Assembly (NCBI GenBank): GCA_036320915.1
Contig: JAXBDG010000007.1
Location: 372,001 to 436,000 of the forward strand
Reading direction: 5' to 3'
DNA length: 64,000 nucleotides
From: Linnemannia elongata
Taxonomy: Eukaryota; Mortierellomycota; Mortierellomycetes; Mortierellales; Mortierellaceae
Position 1 is the stretch's first letter, and each line of letters opens with the position of its first letter. A program made the position numbers and the translations under genes. The notes under the pieces were generated by a model, which saw only the letters and a list, made by a program, of their open reading frames with translations, was not told the origin of the DNA and did no database searches. Of the stretch, positions 35,558-48,507 are shown piece by piece.

Positions 35558-37427
35558 TTATCGCACTTTGTTGATGTTGGCGTTGTATAAGGTCTCAAGG
35601 TTGGCAGACCACTTATCCATCGCACTGTATCGCAAATCACCCGTCGTCCTAAAGAAAAAGAATTATCGAAGCAAGGCAACGTGTTAGAGTGAAGGCGCAT
35701 TCAACAATGCAAAGCAACAAAATGCCAAAATGCCAAAATGCCAAAAAAAAAAAAAAAAACACATCAAGCAAACGAAGAAACAAACTTACTGGCGTTGGAG
35801 CTCGAGGCGCTGGTTGACTTGATCGATATGACCAGCAATCTTCTTGTCAAGGATAAGTCCAACCAAGAGATCCTCGACATCCTGTGCAGGGATGTTGAGC
35901 TGACGCGAGATGAAGGAAATCTCAATGCGGGTATAGGGCTTGATCAACCGAATCAACACCTGGGTCCGGATGTTCTTCAGGACATCGTCGATATACGCCC
36001 GAATGAAAGGGTCGTCCATGATCGTCGTCCGGTTTTCTCTCAGAATCTTCTCAAACTCGCGAATGTCCCGGCGCTGGTAGGCGCTCACAAGGTTGGTCAT
36101 CGCCACAATCTGAGGGTCGTTCTTGTATGGCTTAGTCTCCTGAGAGTCAAAGGGGTTGATCTTGGACTCCATCAGCATGTTGGCCAGTACCAAGTACTTG
36201 AGAACCTGGATACGCTGGAAACTTCCTGCCTCGTCATAGTTGCGGAAAGACTCGAAAAAGTCTGTTTGCGCCTGGTCCCACTCCTTCTCGATCATATGCA
36301 TCTTGCCTCCACACTCACGAATAACTCCCATGATACGGGGGTGAGGAATGGCCGACTTGACCGAGAGACACTGCTGGTAGAGCGCCTTCAGCTTCTTGCC
36401 GTTCTTTGTCTCTGTGTACATCTGAATCTCGAGCGCAAAGATCTCCAGCAAATGTGTTCCCTTGCGCTGGTCATCCGTTCCATCATCCGCCTGACAAGAC
36501 GCATGCAGCTGGCGAAGAATCTTTGACAAACGACCAAACTCCTTCCTGTCCAGCCACAGCTTTGCCAGCTTCAAGTTCGTCTTCACCAACAAGCGCTATT
36601 TTCCAGGTTACGAACATGCGGGGATTAAGTAAGGTGAGGGCTATGCTCTTTTACCACATACATCCAATAAGTAACGCGACTAAGGTAACTTACGTCGTTG
36701 TTGGCGTCCTTCAGGGCGTTCAAGGTGGTCTGGTAGAACTTTTCCATGAAAATCATGTCAGATGACGACGAGATGAAATCCAGAATGTTATTGATACTCT
36801 TCTCGCTGTAGTTCCTGGTCACCGCCGCTTTCGTGTACGGCAGTAGTTGGTTGTAGTACTCCAGCGTCTAGATAAGAGTCGTGAGAAAAAGAAAAGGGCG
36901 ATGGCAATGGAGGAGAAGTCAATATCGCGTATTACATATCGTAATTAAATATCGTGTACAAGTCAGTACAAAGAAAGTGTGGGTGTTAGAAAGGTTATGT
37001 TCACCTTGTCGTAGTTGCCCATCTTGAAGGACAGCTTGACCATCTGCTTTAGAGCCTTGAAACCCCTAAAATCGTCAAAAAGCAATAGTAATCATTACAC
37101 ACACACTGTCAGTCTTCCCGCTTACTTACATCAACGCGAAAAAAAGCATTGCTGCATCCTTATCCGACATATCAAAGCCGAAAAAAGACGGCTCCACCAA
37201 CAAAAAGCCGGCTATGTCTAAACGTACCAATCTCCCTTCTCAGTCTCTGCTTCAACAACGCCTTGGAACTCGGCAAGTGCCACGTCTGGTTCGTCCTCCT
37301 TATGGCCCTTGGCGTTATAATACTTGTTCTCCAAATCCACGTCGGGTTCATCACCATCCTCGTCCTCGTAATCAAAATCGTAATCCTCGTCCTCCTCCTC
37401 TTCCATCATGAAATCGTCGTCACTCAT
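35558..37427 (-). CDS. CSN2: COP9 signalosome complex subunit 2
   Basis: There are five minus-strand exons (37427-37228, 37065-37005, 36867-36694, 36595-35790, 35648-35558) with perfect phases, giving 443 aa, the same length as human CSN2. The start [18 protein letters not shown] is the acidic N-tail that contacts cullin/Rbx1 in the human complex, followed by [20 protein letters not shown]. The TPR-like helices ([20 protein letters not shown]) and the PCI domain ([20 protein letters not shown], then [20 protein letters not shown]) are intact. A small last exon ([20 protein letters not shown]) supplies the C-terminal helix that bundles CSN subunits. CSN removes Nedd8 from cullin-RING ligases. 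Presence of CSN2 implies a deneddylase complex in this fungus. The gene is divergent from the HAUS4-like gene. Confidence 0.96.
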
Positions 37428-38107
37428 GGTTCTTGGGTTTTGTTGGTGGTAAGGGGGTTAAGGTTGGCGAAGGGTTTGTGGTGAGGTGCGTCTACTGCGG
37501 CAGGGAGAGAAAGAAAGTAGGAAGAGACAAAATGCGTGTGAGAAAAGAAAAGAAGAGGATGGCAAAATGAGTTTTGTGTTAAAAGATTCAGGGCATGGCC
37601 CACGTCAGCCCTTTAACCCTGGTCCTGCACTGGCGTGTGTCGGTTATTTTGAAGGCGCAGCTTCCGCCTTCGAGTCGAAACGATTCCATTTTCGGGTACC
37701 GCGTTTTGCATCGTTGTTGCCAATGAAAGAACACCAATAGAGAAAGGACGCGGTGTGCGAGCAAGGCTGTGGTTGTGTCAGGTCGACTTACGAGTAAGTA
37801 GTTTATTCCCTGATGTTCCTTGGACGCGTGGTGGAATTGGGGAAGGAGTGAGTGAAAGAAGTGGTGGGAGGTGGCAAAGAAAGGAAAAAGTAAAAAAAAA
37901 GGGAGGACTGCCTCCAGTCCTTCGCACTGCCTGGGTGGGCGTCAACGTCCAAAATCTCTACCCACGCCGCGCGTGAGCAAGAGGAAGTGACTGTTCATTC
38001 ATAACCATCTTTCTCGTTGCTCAAGGAGCACAAGTGTCGACGGGGTTTTTCTCAAGTGATCCACTTTTACCAACGCTTCGTCAAAGACAAACAATGGACA
38101 AACAACC
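37428..38107. promoter_or_regulatory. Divergent promoter, CSN2 / HAUS4-like
   Basis: 680 nt lie between two divergent start codons. The half next to CSN2 is AG-rich on the + strand, making it CT-rich on the CSN2 sense strand, like other leaders here. I see no clear TATA box or coding frame. Confidence 0.5.
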
Positions 38108-39616
38108 ATGCAGGACCAAGGACTCCTCGACAGAAACCCAGGACTCGCCACCCTCATAACAGACCTCAACACTCGCTTCCTCACACCCACAGGAACCAGT
38201 CTCCACCTCGACCAGGACCTCCACCAGGTACCATCCCTCCTCTTTACCCCTCCATTATTTTGTAATGTCAACACCTTGCCACCAATTATTTTTTTTCTTG
38301 CAAAGAGCTAAACCCCTCACACTTCCTGCTGAATATTTAGGCCCGCTACGCGTTGAAGCACAAGAAGAGTTACCTCGAGACAAAAACCCTCTTTGACCCT
38401 GTCGAACGGCTCCGCTTCCTGCCTCTCGACAATTACAATAATCTCACAGGAACCTCATCCAACAACGCTGCAGCTGCAGATCTCCAACGGGACATATCAG
38501 CACACCTTGACAGACTCCTCAGCATCCTTGAAACCCGTCGCCTTGTCGTCCCTTCTTCTTCGTCTCAGGTAGCCGCACGAACAAGTCGAGGCAGCAACAG
38601 CAGCAATAATGACAGTCTCTCGGGAGTGGGTCCAGACTCTACAGCCTCAATAATCTCACTCCTGGCGTCAAGGATCAACACCCACGACGGTGATGCAACG
38701 ATGGACATGGACGAATATGTAGTAAACCAACTACGCCCACACCTCGACGCACTCGATGGCCTCACACCCTCACTCCTCACAGCCATCCAGCACTCCATCC
38801 ATCAACGCCAACAAGATCTTCTCTCTCTCGCCTCCCTCTCCTCCAGAACCTCCACCACCACTCTTACGCTAGAAGACCTAATCGCCAGCACAAAAAAACA
38901 ATCCATCTTCCTCGACCGGTGTAAAGAAGACTCACTCCTCCTCACCCTCACCCTCCAGAGCATAATCCAGCCCTTATTCAACACATTGAACCAGACAGTG
39001 TCCACACTCTGGGAGATGATTGTCGAGTTTCGGGTTCGCTACCAGGTTGAGCAAGATCAGACGTTGATGGAATACTTTTCACAGTTAGTTGAGTCTCTTA
39101 CTCTCAAGCTCGAGTACGTTTTCATGCTGTTCTCTATGCTTATTTTTCTTTTCTCATTGCACGAATGTAAGACCTACAGCTGGAAGCACAGGGTTTCCTG
39201 GAAGTTAACTAATCGGACCATATCCTTTGTATGGTGTTATCGTTTATAGGATCCTGAAAGTGACAGTACAAGAACACGTCTATAACAAAAAAACTGTCGC
39301 AAAACTGACCACCATCCGGTAAGAAACCATCCACCACCTCCACAAAACCCACGGCCCCACTAATCCCACATATATTTACAACCCAAATTAACCCTCAAAT
39401 ATTCTTCCCAACAACAACAAAAAAAAAAAAATAAAAAAAAATAGGCAAGAGATCGATAAACGCCAGGAATCACTAACGCGCCAGAGACACCAAAACGCAC
39501 TCCTCCTAGATCGGTACAAATCCGTAGGCCCAGAATTCAACACCATCGTTCAGAACTACACAGATATCATGCACCGCATCGACATTGTCCAAGACGACAT
39601 CCGGCGCCTTCAATAA
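38108..39616 (+). CDS. HAUS4-like augmin complex subunit
   Basis: There are four exons (38108-38227, 38341-39113, 39250-39318, 39445-39616) with matching phases, giving 377 aa (human HAUS4 is 363). Three segments align with HAUS4 in order. The N-terminal NPGLATLITDLNTRF with LTPTGTSLHLDQDL matches the NPYFSKLLLNL..GLSLTL start. A central helix has LKLEILKVTVQEHVYNKKTV. The C-terminal coiled coil has LLLDRYKSVGPEFNTIVQNY, matching the family's LNSYEVLGEEFDRLVKEY. The middle (residues 70-130) is a Ser/Asn-rich linker. Augmin recruits gamma-tubulin to spindle microtubules for branching nucleation. HAUS4 pairs with other subunits through these coiled coils. Identification rests on weak but collinear similarity and on length. 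The 3' end lies 60 nt from the convergent UVRAG gene. Confidence 0.66.
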
Positions 39617-39676
39617 AATAAAAAATCCACAATAAGATCAAAAAAAAATCAACCTGCAAAAAATGGTGTTGAAGGT

Positions 39677-42600
39677 TTATGTACTGGATTCTAAAGCTCT
39701 TGGGGACGTAACAACAGTCGGCGCCGACGAAAGTGGTTGCTCATGCTTCTTGTCAAGCAAATCCTTCGAAAGTGTCGTCGATCGAACAGCAACTTCCAAA
39801 TTGCCACCACCTCCACCTCCACCGCTTTCGCTGTCACTGCTCCGACTGGTACTTGTACTGCTATCTATGCCAATTTTGTTGCTAGAGCGACGACGGATGT
39901 TGTTGCTACTGTGAGCTTGACTTAACCCAGGACTAGGATGCTCACTACTGGACTCTTCTTCCAGCGCGGGCGACTCGGTCTTTCCTGGAACTGGCCCCGA
40001 ACTATACAGCGTGCGCTCACTGCTCTCCGATACTGGGTCCTTTGATGTTTGCTGTTGTTGCTGCTGTTGCTGTTGCTGCTGCTGCTGTTGTGATAAAGAC
40101 GTGCCGCTGCTGATCCTCTTCCTGACCTGTCCATTCCGTTCAATAAGATCCTTGGGAGAAGCAGCTACCGAGATAACCGTCAGTGGTGGTGGAGAATGAG
40201 AGACACTCCGTGGTCTGATAGCATCTTCGTCCTCGATATCGTTGTTGGTACCGAAATCCCGTTCAAGAACACCTTTTGCGACGCTCAGCTTCGTTAGGTT
40301 CGAGGGTTTAACCGTACTGGCTGTTGTCGTCGTGGTTGTTGATGTGGTTGTCGTGGTTGAGGATGCCCTGCGAGGCGAATGAAGAGGAACTCCAGCAATA
40401 TTAGGCTCATCCGCATTTCCTGGCCGCTCGGGCGATTGGCGAGACGGCGCGTCCTGAACAAATTTTTGGATTCGCTCTGCTGACCTCGCTTCCACACCAA
40501 TAGGTTGTCTGATCACAGAACCAAACGAAAGCTGTCGCTGCCTCTCTACAGGAGACGTCGGTGAAGTGGTGGTAGGCGAAGCAACAACGACTGACTTCCG
40601 CTCAGGGAGCGGTGGAGGTTGCTCATCCGCATCAGCCTCCGCCTCAAAGGCCCATCCTGAGAACTCAGGCTCGTCCGTGATATGACTTCCACCCTCATCG
40701 TCACTGCTGCTGCTCAGTTCCAGACTCGAAGAGTACCCATGCTGGAGCCCACTGGGTTTCCTCTCATGCGCGCCTCTGGGTGACATGGGCGTACTCCGAG
40801 GCTCACTCCGCTCAATCGTCGAGATATCGCTCCCCCCAGTCTCTTTCCTGCTCCTCGGCGACATTGTCGATGCACTGTCCAGAATCAACGTGTAACCACC
40901 ATCAATTGGATCGTATTCCCGCTGCAGAAGCGAATGGTCGCCAGGATTGATTTTGGGCGTGCCTCCAGCTTTGTCGTACGACCGCATTCCTGAACTTGAA
41001 CTTCCTTGGTCCTTTTCACCTTCCATGGAAGAATGACTTCTCGAGTTCAGGATGTGGTCAAACTCGCGCTGTTCAATTGATATCGCGAACAAGTTTTCGA
41101 GTCGATCCTGATCCAGTCTATCTTGCTTCTTGCGATTCATAAACTTGGTGCGATACAGCATTGATTGTCTACAATTCAAGCGGAACAAAAGGTTAAGCTT
41201 CTGCGGGATAGGTAACGCGTTTTCGGACAATAAGACTTCTTCTAGCAGGCACTTACATTGGCGACTTGGTGAGAAGTGTCTCCATCAGGTAGCGAATATT
41301 GGGAAGGGTTTGGCGCAGGTCCATGAATTGAAGCCCTTGTGAGTTCATCAGCTAATACATCGACGCAAGTTTCAATTGTTAGCCATTGCGCCAACAAAGT
41401 GAACGGAATATATAAACAGCGACACAACACCCGATTTCCGGATCCTAACCTGCTCAATGTCCTTATTCAGCAAGAAGACACCGTACTCGAAGCGATTACG
41501 ATCCTGGCCCTTGCCATAGAGAGGAAACCTAAAGAGTGAATGCGAAGGTACGCATCGTTAAACCACCGAAACGACGACGCCGAGCATTTCTTGATGATAC
41601 ACGTCCCTGTGACTTACTCTTTGGGGCCGACAAGGAGTGAGACAGGATCAATGACGAAGGCTCTTGATCCCATTGGCGTCAGAGGGTATCGCAACGGTAC
41701 GTTGAGATAGTGTGCCAGCATGACCACAAGCTGACATGCAAATCCAAGAGCAATAGAGACCAGATCCTCATCCATGCCTATTCAATATACCAGGATTGCG
41801 AAAAGGTCAGTCAGAGAATACATTTGCTCCGCCAAAAAAATCCATGATCGCTCTCGCCTAACTTACCGTTGTAAACTGAGTTTGGCAGCGGCACTTTACA
41901 AATCATCAGCAGGTTGGGATCGTTTTCAGACTAATTGAAAATGTTGCAAAAAAGGTACTGTCTGGTAAGTAGTCAGAAATCTCGCCAATGCCACTGAACG
42001 TCGAAACAATCATAAAGAGAAGGCGAACCTCAGTGATCGGGAATATTGTGAAAAGTGTTGCGATGAGCTCGGTGCGCTTGGAAGAGTACTCTTTCAGAAC
42101 ATGGAAAAGACTCTCCTTATTCTTGGTGAGGTTGATAATGTTCTCCTCCAGGTACATCTCCTGTGTTTGTCCACGTTCCCGAGAATCTTCTAGAGCCTTC
42201 TTTCGTGCAGCGTGCTCTTGCCGTAATGCCTCCGCTCTATCCTGGGCTGCGAATAAATATGAGAGAAAAAATGGTATCCGGTCAGCTCCTAATTCATCGT
42301 CTTTCAGGCCACAAAAACAGGCCCCGCGGTGAAATACAACAGCACAATCAACGTACCTTCTTCCAGGACATTCAATTCATGGCCAACTTGTCGCTGAAGG
42401 TGCCAAAGCCGTTCCGTGTATTCTCCGCGCCGTTTTTGCTACACGGTCAATAGTCAAAAAGAAATGAAATCCAGTCAGTCAATTCCTGGTCCGATATTTG
42501 CAGTCATAATCCAAAACTCGGACCCATTGCCCTGGTACATACTAAGATCATGGGCGCGTTCTCCTTGTTCATGGCAGACTCAATACTGTGCTTGATTTCA

Positions 42601-44597
42601 TCCCTCGACTTCTTGGTGTCTGCTATACATTCGTGCAAATTATTCAGCCTCATCACCGTCTCGTAAGTGTACGAACGCCTCACTCCACCACCTCCACCAG
42701 GTATTGTCGCAACCGGTTCCAGTGAATGTGTATGTGGATGGTCCGTGGGCTCATCTTCGTCTGCTGCTGTATAGTACCCACTCTCAAACCCAAAAAGAAT
42801 CATGTTGTTGGGTAGTCCTGACGGTAAGTCCCGAAGCTCCTTTCCAATGTACCTCAAGCAGCAAAGCTCCACCTTCCACTCCAAAAGTAGTGCATAGTCC
42901 GAGTCGCGATAGCTTGCCCATATTCGAACAACGATGCTGAAGATCCTGCGTTTCGAAGGGTCCAGAAATCCATGCTCTTCTAATGGACTGTATTTGGGAT
43001 TCTATATTCACAATGAAAATGGAAACGTAGTTAGAGGTGAATTACCTACCAAATAATTATAAATCAAGAGCAAGTTTCTGCAGGTGCAACTTACATTGGA
43101 GTTCTTCACGGTATCACTGGTATAGATGACTTCGTCTAATACAAGAAAAGAAGCAATTGGTTCATATCGTCAGTAAAATGCGCCATAAAGTTATTCATCT
43201 CAATAGACATCCTCTCTTATGAAAGCAGCATCTGCACAGATTACCATTGTTGGGGTCGTGAAGTGTGAAGTAGGTATTCAATAAGATGGGGCCCGATTTC
43301 CTTTTCGATCCTGATAAAAACGCTGGCAGCCTGCTATTCAACTCTGAATCAGCATCCGTCATCGTCGAAGGTGTAGAACTGTTGTTATCTTCCCGTGCAT
43401 CCTTGGCGTTACGCAAGGTGACATCCTGAATCGGTGAAGGTTGACGATCTCGAGCAGTCAATGGCGATGGCACCGAAAGAGAATCGTTGAATGAACGCGA
43501 GTACTCCCCGTCCTCCAAATGTTGCTGCTGTTGTGGCTGTAGATGTTGGTAGCGTGGTTGCAAATGTTGCTGTCGCTGTTGAGTTGAAAAGTCAGCAGAG
43601 AACCTGCTTTTGGATTTCGCCTTGGACACGCCACCAACATTTCCTGCTTGTCCAGAGACAGATCCCGATCCCGATTCAGATGCATAGCCCGATGACGATT
43701 CGTAAGAAGTCCCCGCGCTAAAGACCGTTGCCTTCAGTCCTGCCGACAACCGAGCAATGGGTTCCTTGATGACCGAAGATGCACCCCCTGTCCGCCCAGA
43801 CTCGGACGCTGCCGAGACCGATCCTGTATCTGACCCTGGTCCACGAATCTTTTGGATACCCGTTGAATAACTCTTCCATGGCGACCGAAAGTAACTACTA
43901 CTCTTGGTGGGCGAGGACGTCCCTGAGCGCATCTCCACCGAAGGCGTTATGGATCGACTGGTGTTTTGGTGCTGAAGCTGTTGTTGATGGGGATTATAGC
44001 TGTACGTACTTCCAGTGGTGTTGTAGTTGTAATTGCTTCCAGTGGTGCTATAAGCAGTGTTGTAATTGCTGTTGCCATGCTGCTGTGGATACTGTGGTGT
44101 CGGATGGACGAGAAGGGCTGAGGCTAGGGTCCGCTGGTTGGCGTTTGGACTGAAGGTAAGGTTCCTGGCCTGTATTGTCTGAATATGCCTGACACGTCTC
44201 TAGAAAAACACAAAAGAGTGACAGAATGAAGAGAAAGAGTTAGTCGTCTTTCTTCCTCTAGTAAGAGATGCATGGTGAGGGGTTGTGTCATTCATCAAGG
44301 TAGCTGTTTCTTTTTATTTTTTGACTTGTTGGGTCAGGTAGAATATGAACTTGGCCCACCTGGCCTGTAACTCCACACAGAGCAACACCCGTCAGAGTTC
44401 TATTGCCTCCTAGTATGTCGTTGCCCATTTTGCCTTGTCATCAAAAGTGAAACCTGCTGCAGGGTAATGTTGTGTGTGTCTGTCCATTGGTGTAAGTTGA
44501 GCCGACATTGAGCATGCTCAAAAAGTCGTAGTTGTCGGTTTGTTCATACCTGTGTTGGCTCGAGTCCCTGGCGGTGCTTCAGTCGGCCCTTCTCCAT
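39677..44597 (-). CDS. UVRAG/Vps38-like subunit of the PI3K (Vps34) complex II
   Basis: Eleven minus-strand exons join in phase: 44597-44550, 44199-43245, 43135-43095, 43001-42543, 42438-42357, 42246-42029, 41930-41867, 41777-41618, 41528-41450, 41351-41257, 41168-39677. The product is about 1230 aa. The N-terminus RRVRHIQTIQARNLTF matches the UVRAG opening of the C2 region. After about 280 disordered residues the C2 fold resumes (NTYFTLHDPNN, EVIYTSDTVKNSNNPKYSPL, IVVRIWASYRDSD). A coiled coil follows (RRGEYTERLWHLQRQVGHEL to LTKNKESLFHVLKEYSSKRT). Then comes the BARA-like UVRAG domain (MDEDLVSIALGFACQLVVML, NVPLRYPLTPMGSRA, FEYGVFLLNKDIEQLM, LRQTLPNIRYLMETLL). In known systems this subunit joins Vps34, Vps15 and Beclin1/Atg6 in endosomal sorting and autophagosome maturation. 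The 500-residue tail is disordered with polyQ at 40051-40091. Exon 6 uses a weak GTTCGC donor. Confidence 0.9.
40051..40091. repeat. CAG/CTG-type tract encoding polyQ in the UVRAG tail
   Basis: A run of TTG/CTG triplets on the + strand encodes 13 consecutive Gln on the minus strand. It lies within the last exon of the UVRAG-like gene. Confidence 0.8.
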
Positions 44598-45040
44598 TGT
44601 GACTATGTGAGAGGAGGGAAGGAGAGGAGGAAGGGAGGGAAGAGGGAAGGGAAGGGTGTGATGTCGCCCTTTAGGGTGTGTGTCGTCAGTTGTCCTTTGA
44701 ATGAAAGTGAGGAAGAGAAGGGAAGGAAAGGGCTGCCGGTAGGAGGGAAAAGGGTGGCGCAAAGGAGAAAAAAAAAAAAAAAGGACAGTGGCTGCAGGGA
44801 GTTAAAGAACGAGCGTGAAGAGAAAAAAAAAAAGGTGTTTTACAAAGAAAAAGTATGAGAGCTCGTTCGTGGAGTGACCTGCTGCTGTGACCCTTAATTC
44901 GCTCATCTGGTCATCTACCTTACCTCCCTACTCCCATAGCCAACTTGCAACTGATTCATATGATTGACAGGAAGTGCTTTTTTGATGGTTTTTATTCAAT
45001 ACAAGGGTGCGCGTGAAGACGCACTCAGGTTAAGACGCAC
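44598..45040. promoter_or_regulatory. Upstream region of the UVRAG-like gene
   Basis: AG-rich on the + strand, thus a CT-rich leader for the minus-strand UVRAG gene. A-rich runs lie near 44767-44782 and 44825-44834. No gene is seen. Confidence 0.45.
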
Positions 45041-47719
45041 TTAGGGCTTCGGTGTTTGAGAATCAAACTGTCGATACGGCTCCTCCTCATTTTGACTGTT
45101 ATCGCCTTGAGCTGGACCTTGATTGGGATCATGGTCAAAGTCCTGTGAAAGGGTCTCATCTGAAGGATTCACCACATAAAGTCGTCCACGCGGCACCGCC
45201 AACATCTGAATATCCATCTCCTGCATCGCGTTTTCAAACCCATCCGAATACGCGCGACCATGCGGCATCTCCTCACCGTCACGATTCAACCTTGGGATAT
45301 TCACATCCGTCAGTGTCACCCCAGGTCCCGAATAACGAACTCCTGGACCTGAATCTGGACCCCCACCAACACCGACACCAGCATACGCGAATCCTGCATT
45401 CGATCGAGGTGACCGAGGAGAAACCGGAGGACTCTGCGAAAGAGGTTGCTGAAGAGGTGTGAACAATGGCGATAAATGGCCGGCCCTCGACCGTGCACGG
45501 TGAACGGCATCCAAAAAGATTTCTTGATCCGACGGGTAAGGTCCTGTCTCCAGTCCTTTCATCCCTCCATCATCCTCATCACGATCGCCCAGTCTCTGAG
45601 AATACGATACATTGGCAGATCGTCGTCCCCTGCCACCTTTTCCGCGCCAGAATGCGATCCCGCCCAATGCCTGCTCCACCCTTTGACCTAACGAGAGCGG
45701 TGCAGAGTCGAATGCCATTCCTGTAGGCTGGTATGCATCGTCGAGATGAGGGTTCCTGGCGTACGAATAGTCGCTTGCATAAAGAGCCGTCGCCTTGTGC
45801 TGCGAATTCTGGATCTTATGTCGACGGTGCCTCCGTAGTGCCACGAACAACACTGCTGCAAGAGCTGCAGCACCGATAAGTCCGCCAATGATAGCTGCAA
45901 CATCTGGTCCTCTTCTACTTCTTCCAGTATCTGGGTTTGTTGGCTGAGGGTCATTAGGGTTTGGTGATGGTGAGGGGAGCACTGGAGGTGGTTTGTATCC
46001 AGGCCAGTCTTCTGGTTTTGAAGAAGTTTGAGCGAGCGCGTTGGGTGTGTAAGATGTGACCCACGCATTTGTCGTTGTGTCTAAAATGAAAATATTGTTG
46101 TTCGATCCTCCTGCCGACAATCCTAATACATACAAAAGACGCGTTCATTTCTTGTCGTTAGTGTCGTTTCTCCATAAAAAGGTACGGTATCCATTTTCCA
46201 CATATAGTACGTACCGAATGTCATGATGATGTTGGATCCGACCATGGTGGCAGCGTGAGAATATCGTCCTGTAGGTGCGTTCCCGCCCATCGCAGGTTGA
46301 CTCCATGACCAAGAAGTTGTGTCTATTTTGTTGCATAACACAATAAAAAGTGTGAGAAAGAAAAGAAAGACATTCAGCCGCGGTAAATATACGTCAGTTG
46401 AAAGGCAAAACGCAAAAGCAAAAGAAGAAATGGTTTACCTAGAATGGCCAAGTCCGCAAAGAAGGTTGTTGCGCCAAGGTCCGTCCCGCCGTGCACGTAG
46501 ATCTGCCCAGTGTTTGCTATTAAAAGGGAGGGAAAAAAATGACGCAAGAGTGTGCATTGTCAGAAACAACGGGGGAGGCGCTTGCATAGAGGGGGGGGGG
46601 GGGAAGGGAGAGGGAGAGGGAGAGGGGGGAAAGAGAATAACCGCTTTCAACTAAAAGGAGGGAGACTTACTTGCGACAGCAACATGATTCCTTCTCAAGG
46701 GTGGTGTGGCCCCTGTAGCAGTCTGTACTGACCAAGTACCTGCGGCAGTATCATAAACAGCGATTTCTGACATGGGCACCAGCGCTCCACCGGAGACGCC
46801 ACCAATTAAGACTATCAGTCCATTGGACCGAATTATCGTCGCGGTGTGGAAAGATCGGTCTGAGCCAGAGGGCGAACTCGGACTAGTAAGCTTCTGCCAT
46901 CCTACAGTCTGGGGGGTGAGTCCTGGTGGTTGTGTTGTCTTTGGTGGTTCGGGAGAAGTCGAGTTGTTGTCGCCACCTGGCATTGTTGTATTTGTTATAT
47001 TTGTTGGAGGAGTGATGTACCCGCCTATGGACCAAAGTTCGGCTGTGGCAGACTCTGTCTTCAGATCGGGTGACAGGACCATGCCGCCTATGACATACAT
47101 TGTGCCATCGCCTAGCCGTGAAACAGCTGCAGCCTGTTCTCTCCTCGGAGGGTCCTGAAGCGGGGAAACTACCCATGTTCCCGATACAGTGTCGTACACA
47201 TTGAGTGAGTTACTGTTGGAGGATGGTGAGGATGAGAAGGAAGTATTGCCACCAAAGACAGCGAGGAGGTTGTTGGAAGGACCGAGCAGCCCTGCCGTGT
47301 GGAAGGAAGCGTAGGGTCCAGGAGTGAGCTGCGCCCAAGGAACAGTAAATGAATTGAAGGCTGTTGATACGTCGAGTGAGTAGAGATCTGATCCTATTGG
47401 CGCTGTCATAGGGTTGACTCCTGTGTGTCCGCCCTGAATGTATAACTGGTTCCCGCACAGTACCTGTCAGGAAGCAAAAGAGTATGAGGGAGTTCGCCAA
47501 GCAAAAGTATGTTAGCAAACGGATAAGAAGAGTTGATTGATATGTGTGTTGTTTTAGACTCGGCTGGGTTTGCTTTACCGAGACATGGCCCCAGCGAGCT
47601 GGTGGGATGACAATGGCATCGATCAGTGAAGACGAAGACGAAGGTGATGATATCGAGAAGGAAAAGGCGAGATAGAGGATGATGGTTGGTTTACTCCGTG
47701 CCAGACGAGGTCGTTTCAT
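45041..47719 (-). CDS. Secreted-then-anchored Kelch-repeat membrane protein
   Basis: There are five minus-strand exons (47719-47579, 47463-46671, 46516-46439, 46322-46215, 46122-45041), in phase, giving about 733 aa. The N-terminus has a basic start and hydrophobic core (IILYLAFSFSI), consistent with a signal peptide. Kelch blades follow: ARWGHVSVLCGNQLYIQGGH, NNLLAVFGGN, GTMYVIGGM, LIVLIGGVS, QIYVHGGTDLGATTFFADLA and RYSHAATMVGSNIIMTFG, with WVV/WSV closing strands. They should form one beta-propeller facing outside. N-glycosylation sequons are frequent around NITNTTMPGGDNNST. A Pro-rich stalk leads to one membrane helix (VAAIIGGLIGAAALAAVLFV), then a basic RRHRRHK stop-transfer and a 250-residue cytoplasmic tail. 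The topology suggests a surface receptor or adhesin. The ligand is unknown. Such proteins are common in this fungal group, as far as I recall. Confidence 0.8.
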
Positions 47720-48507
47720 CGTTCGTTGTTTATTGAAGGAGCAAACGATGAAAGGAAAAAGAGAAAAGGGAAAGAGAGAAAAGTGACAAGGAGCAGAAGG
47801 GAGTGCCACAAAGTTGAAAAGGGGGCGTGAAGAAGGAGTGGAGGATGAAAAGGAAAAAAAAAAAAAAAACAGTGAAGGGCGTTGCAAAAATTGGCCTGGT
47901 GATCAAGAGCGAGAGCGAGAAAGTAGGAGAGAAGGAAGGGATAAGGGTGTGTGTGAAGAAGGAAAGGGCAGTCAAGTATTGAGAGTGCTGGTACTGGGGC
48001 AAAGCAATGGAAGGAAGGGAGCTGCCGTTGGGGATGGTTGTGATGGTTGTAAAAGGGTAAAGGAACAAGTTTTAACAGACAAAAAAAAAAAAGAAAAGAA
48101 AAGAAAAAAAAAAACAAAATCAAAAACACGGAAGGGAAGTACTACCGTGGCTAAAGCAATATCAGCACCAAGCGGACTCTGGCTGAGCTGAGCAAAGGAG
48201 TGAACATGCATGTCACATTTTTCTTTTCTTTTCTTTTCTTCCGACCACCAGTCGGTCATACGGTCCCCTTTTTGTGTTCTATTCAGGAACTAGTACGCCT
48301 TCCTTTCCTTCCTTTCCTTTGTCCTTCATGATCCATACAAAAAAAAAAAAAATAGGGGTCGATCAAGAGAAACACCCCCCCTCTTCCAAAATTGCTTCGG
48401 CGACCAGATCGTTTGAAACTTGACACGTTCTTTCCTCTATCCAAAACACAACAATTATATATATATTTTGATAATGCTCCGTTGTCTATCCTTTATTGCC
48501 TACTTCA
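47720..48507. promoter_or_regulatory. Upstream region of the Kelch gene
   Basis: A-rich and AG-rich on the + strand, giving a CT-rich leader on the minus strand. It has A-runs at 47851-47867 and 48081-48092 and an AT-rich stretch near 48457-48470, close to the MNN1 stop codon. No coding frame with a domain is present. Confidence 0.45.
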
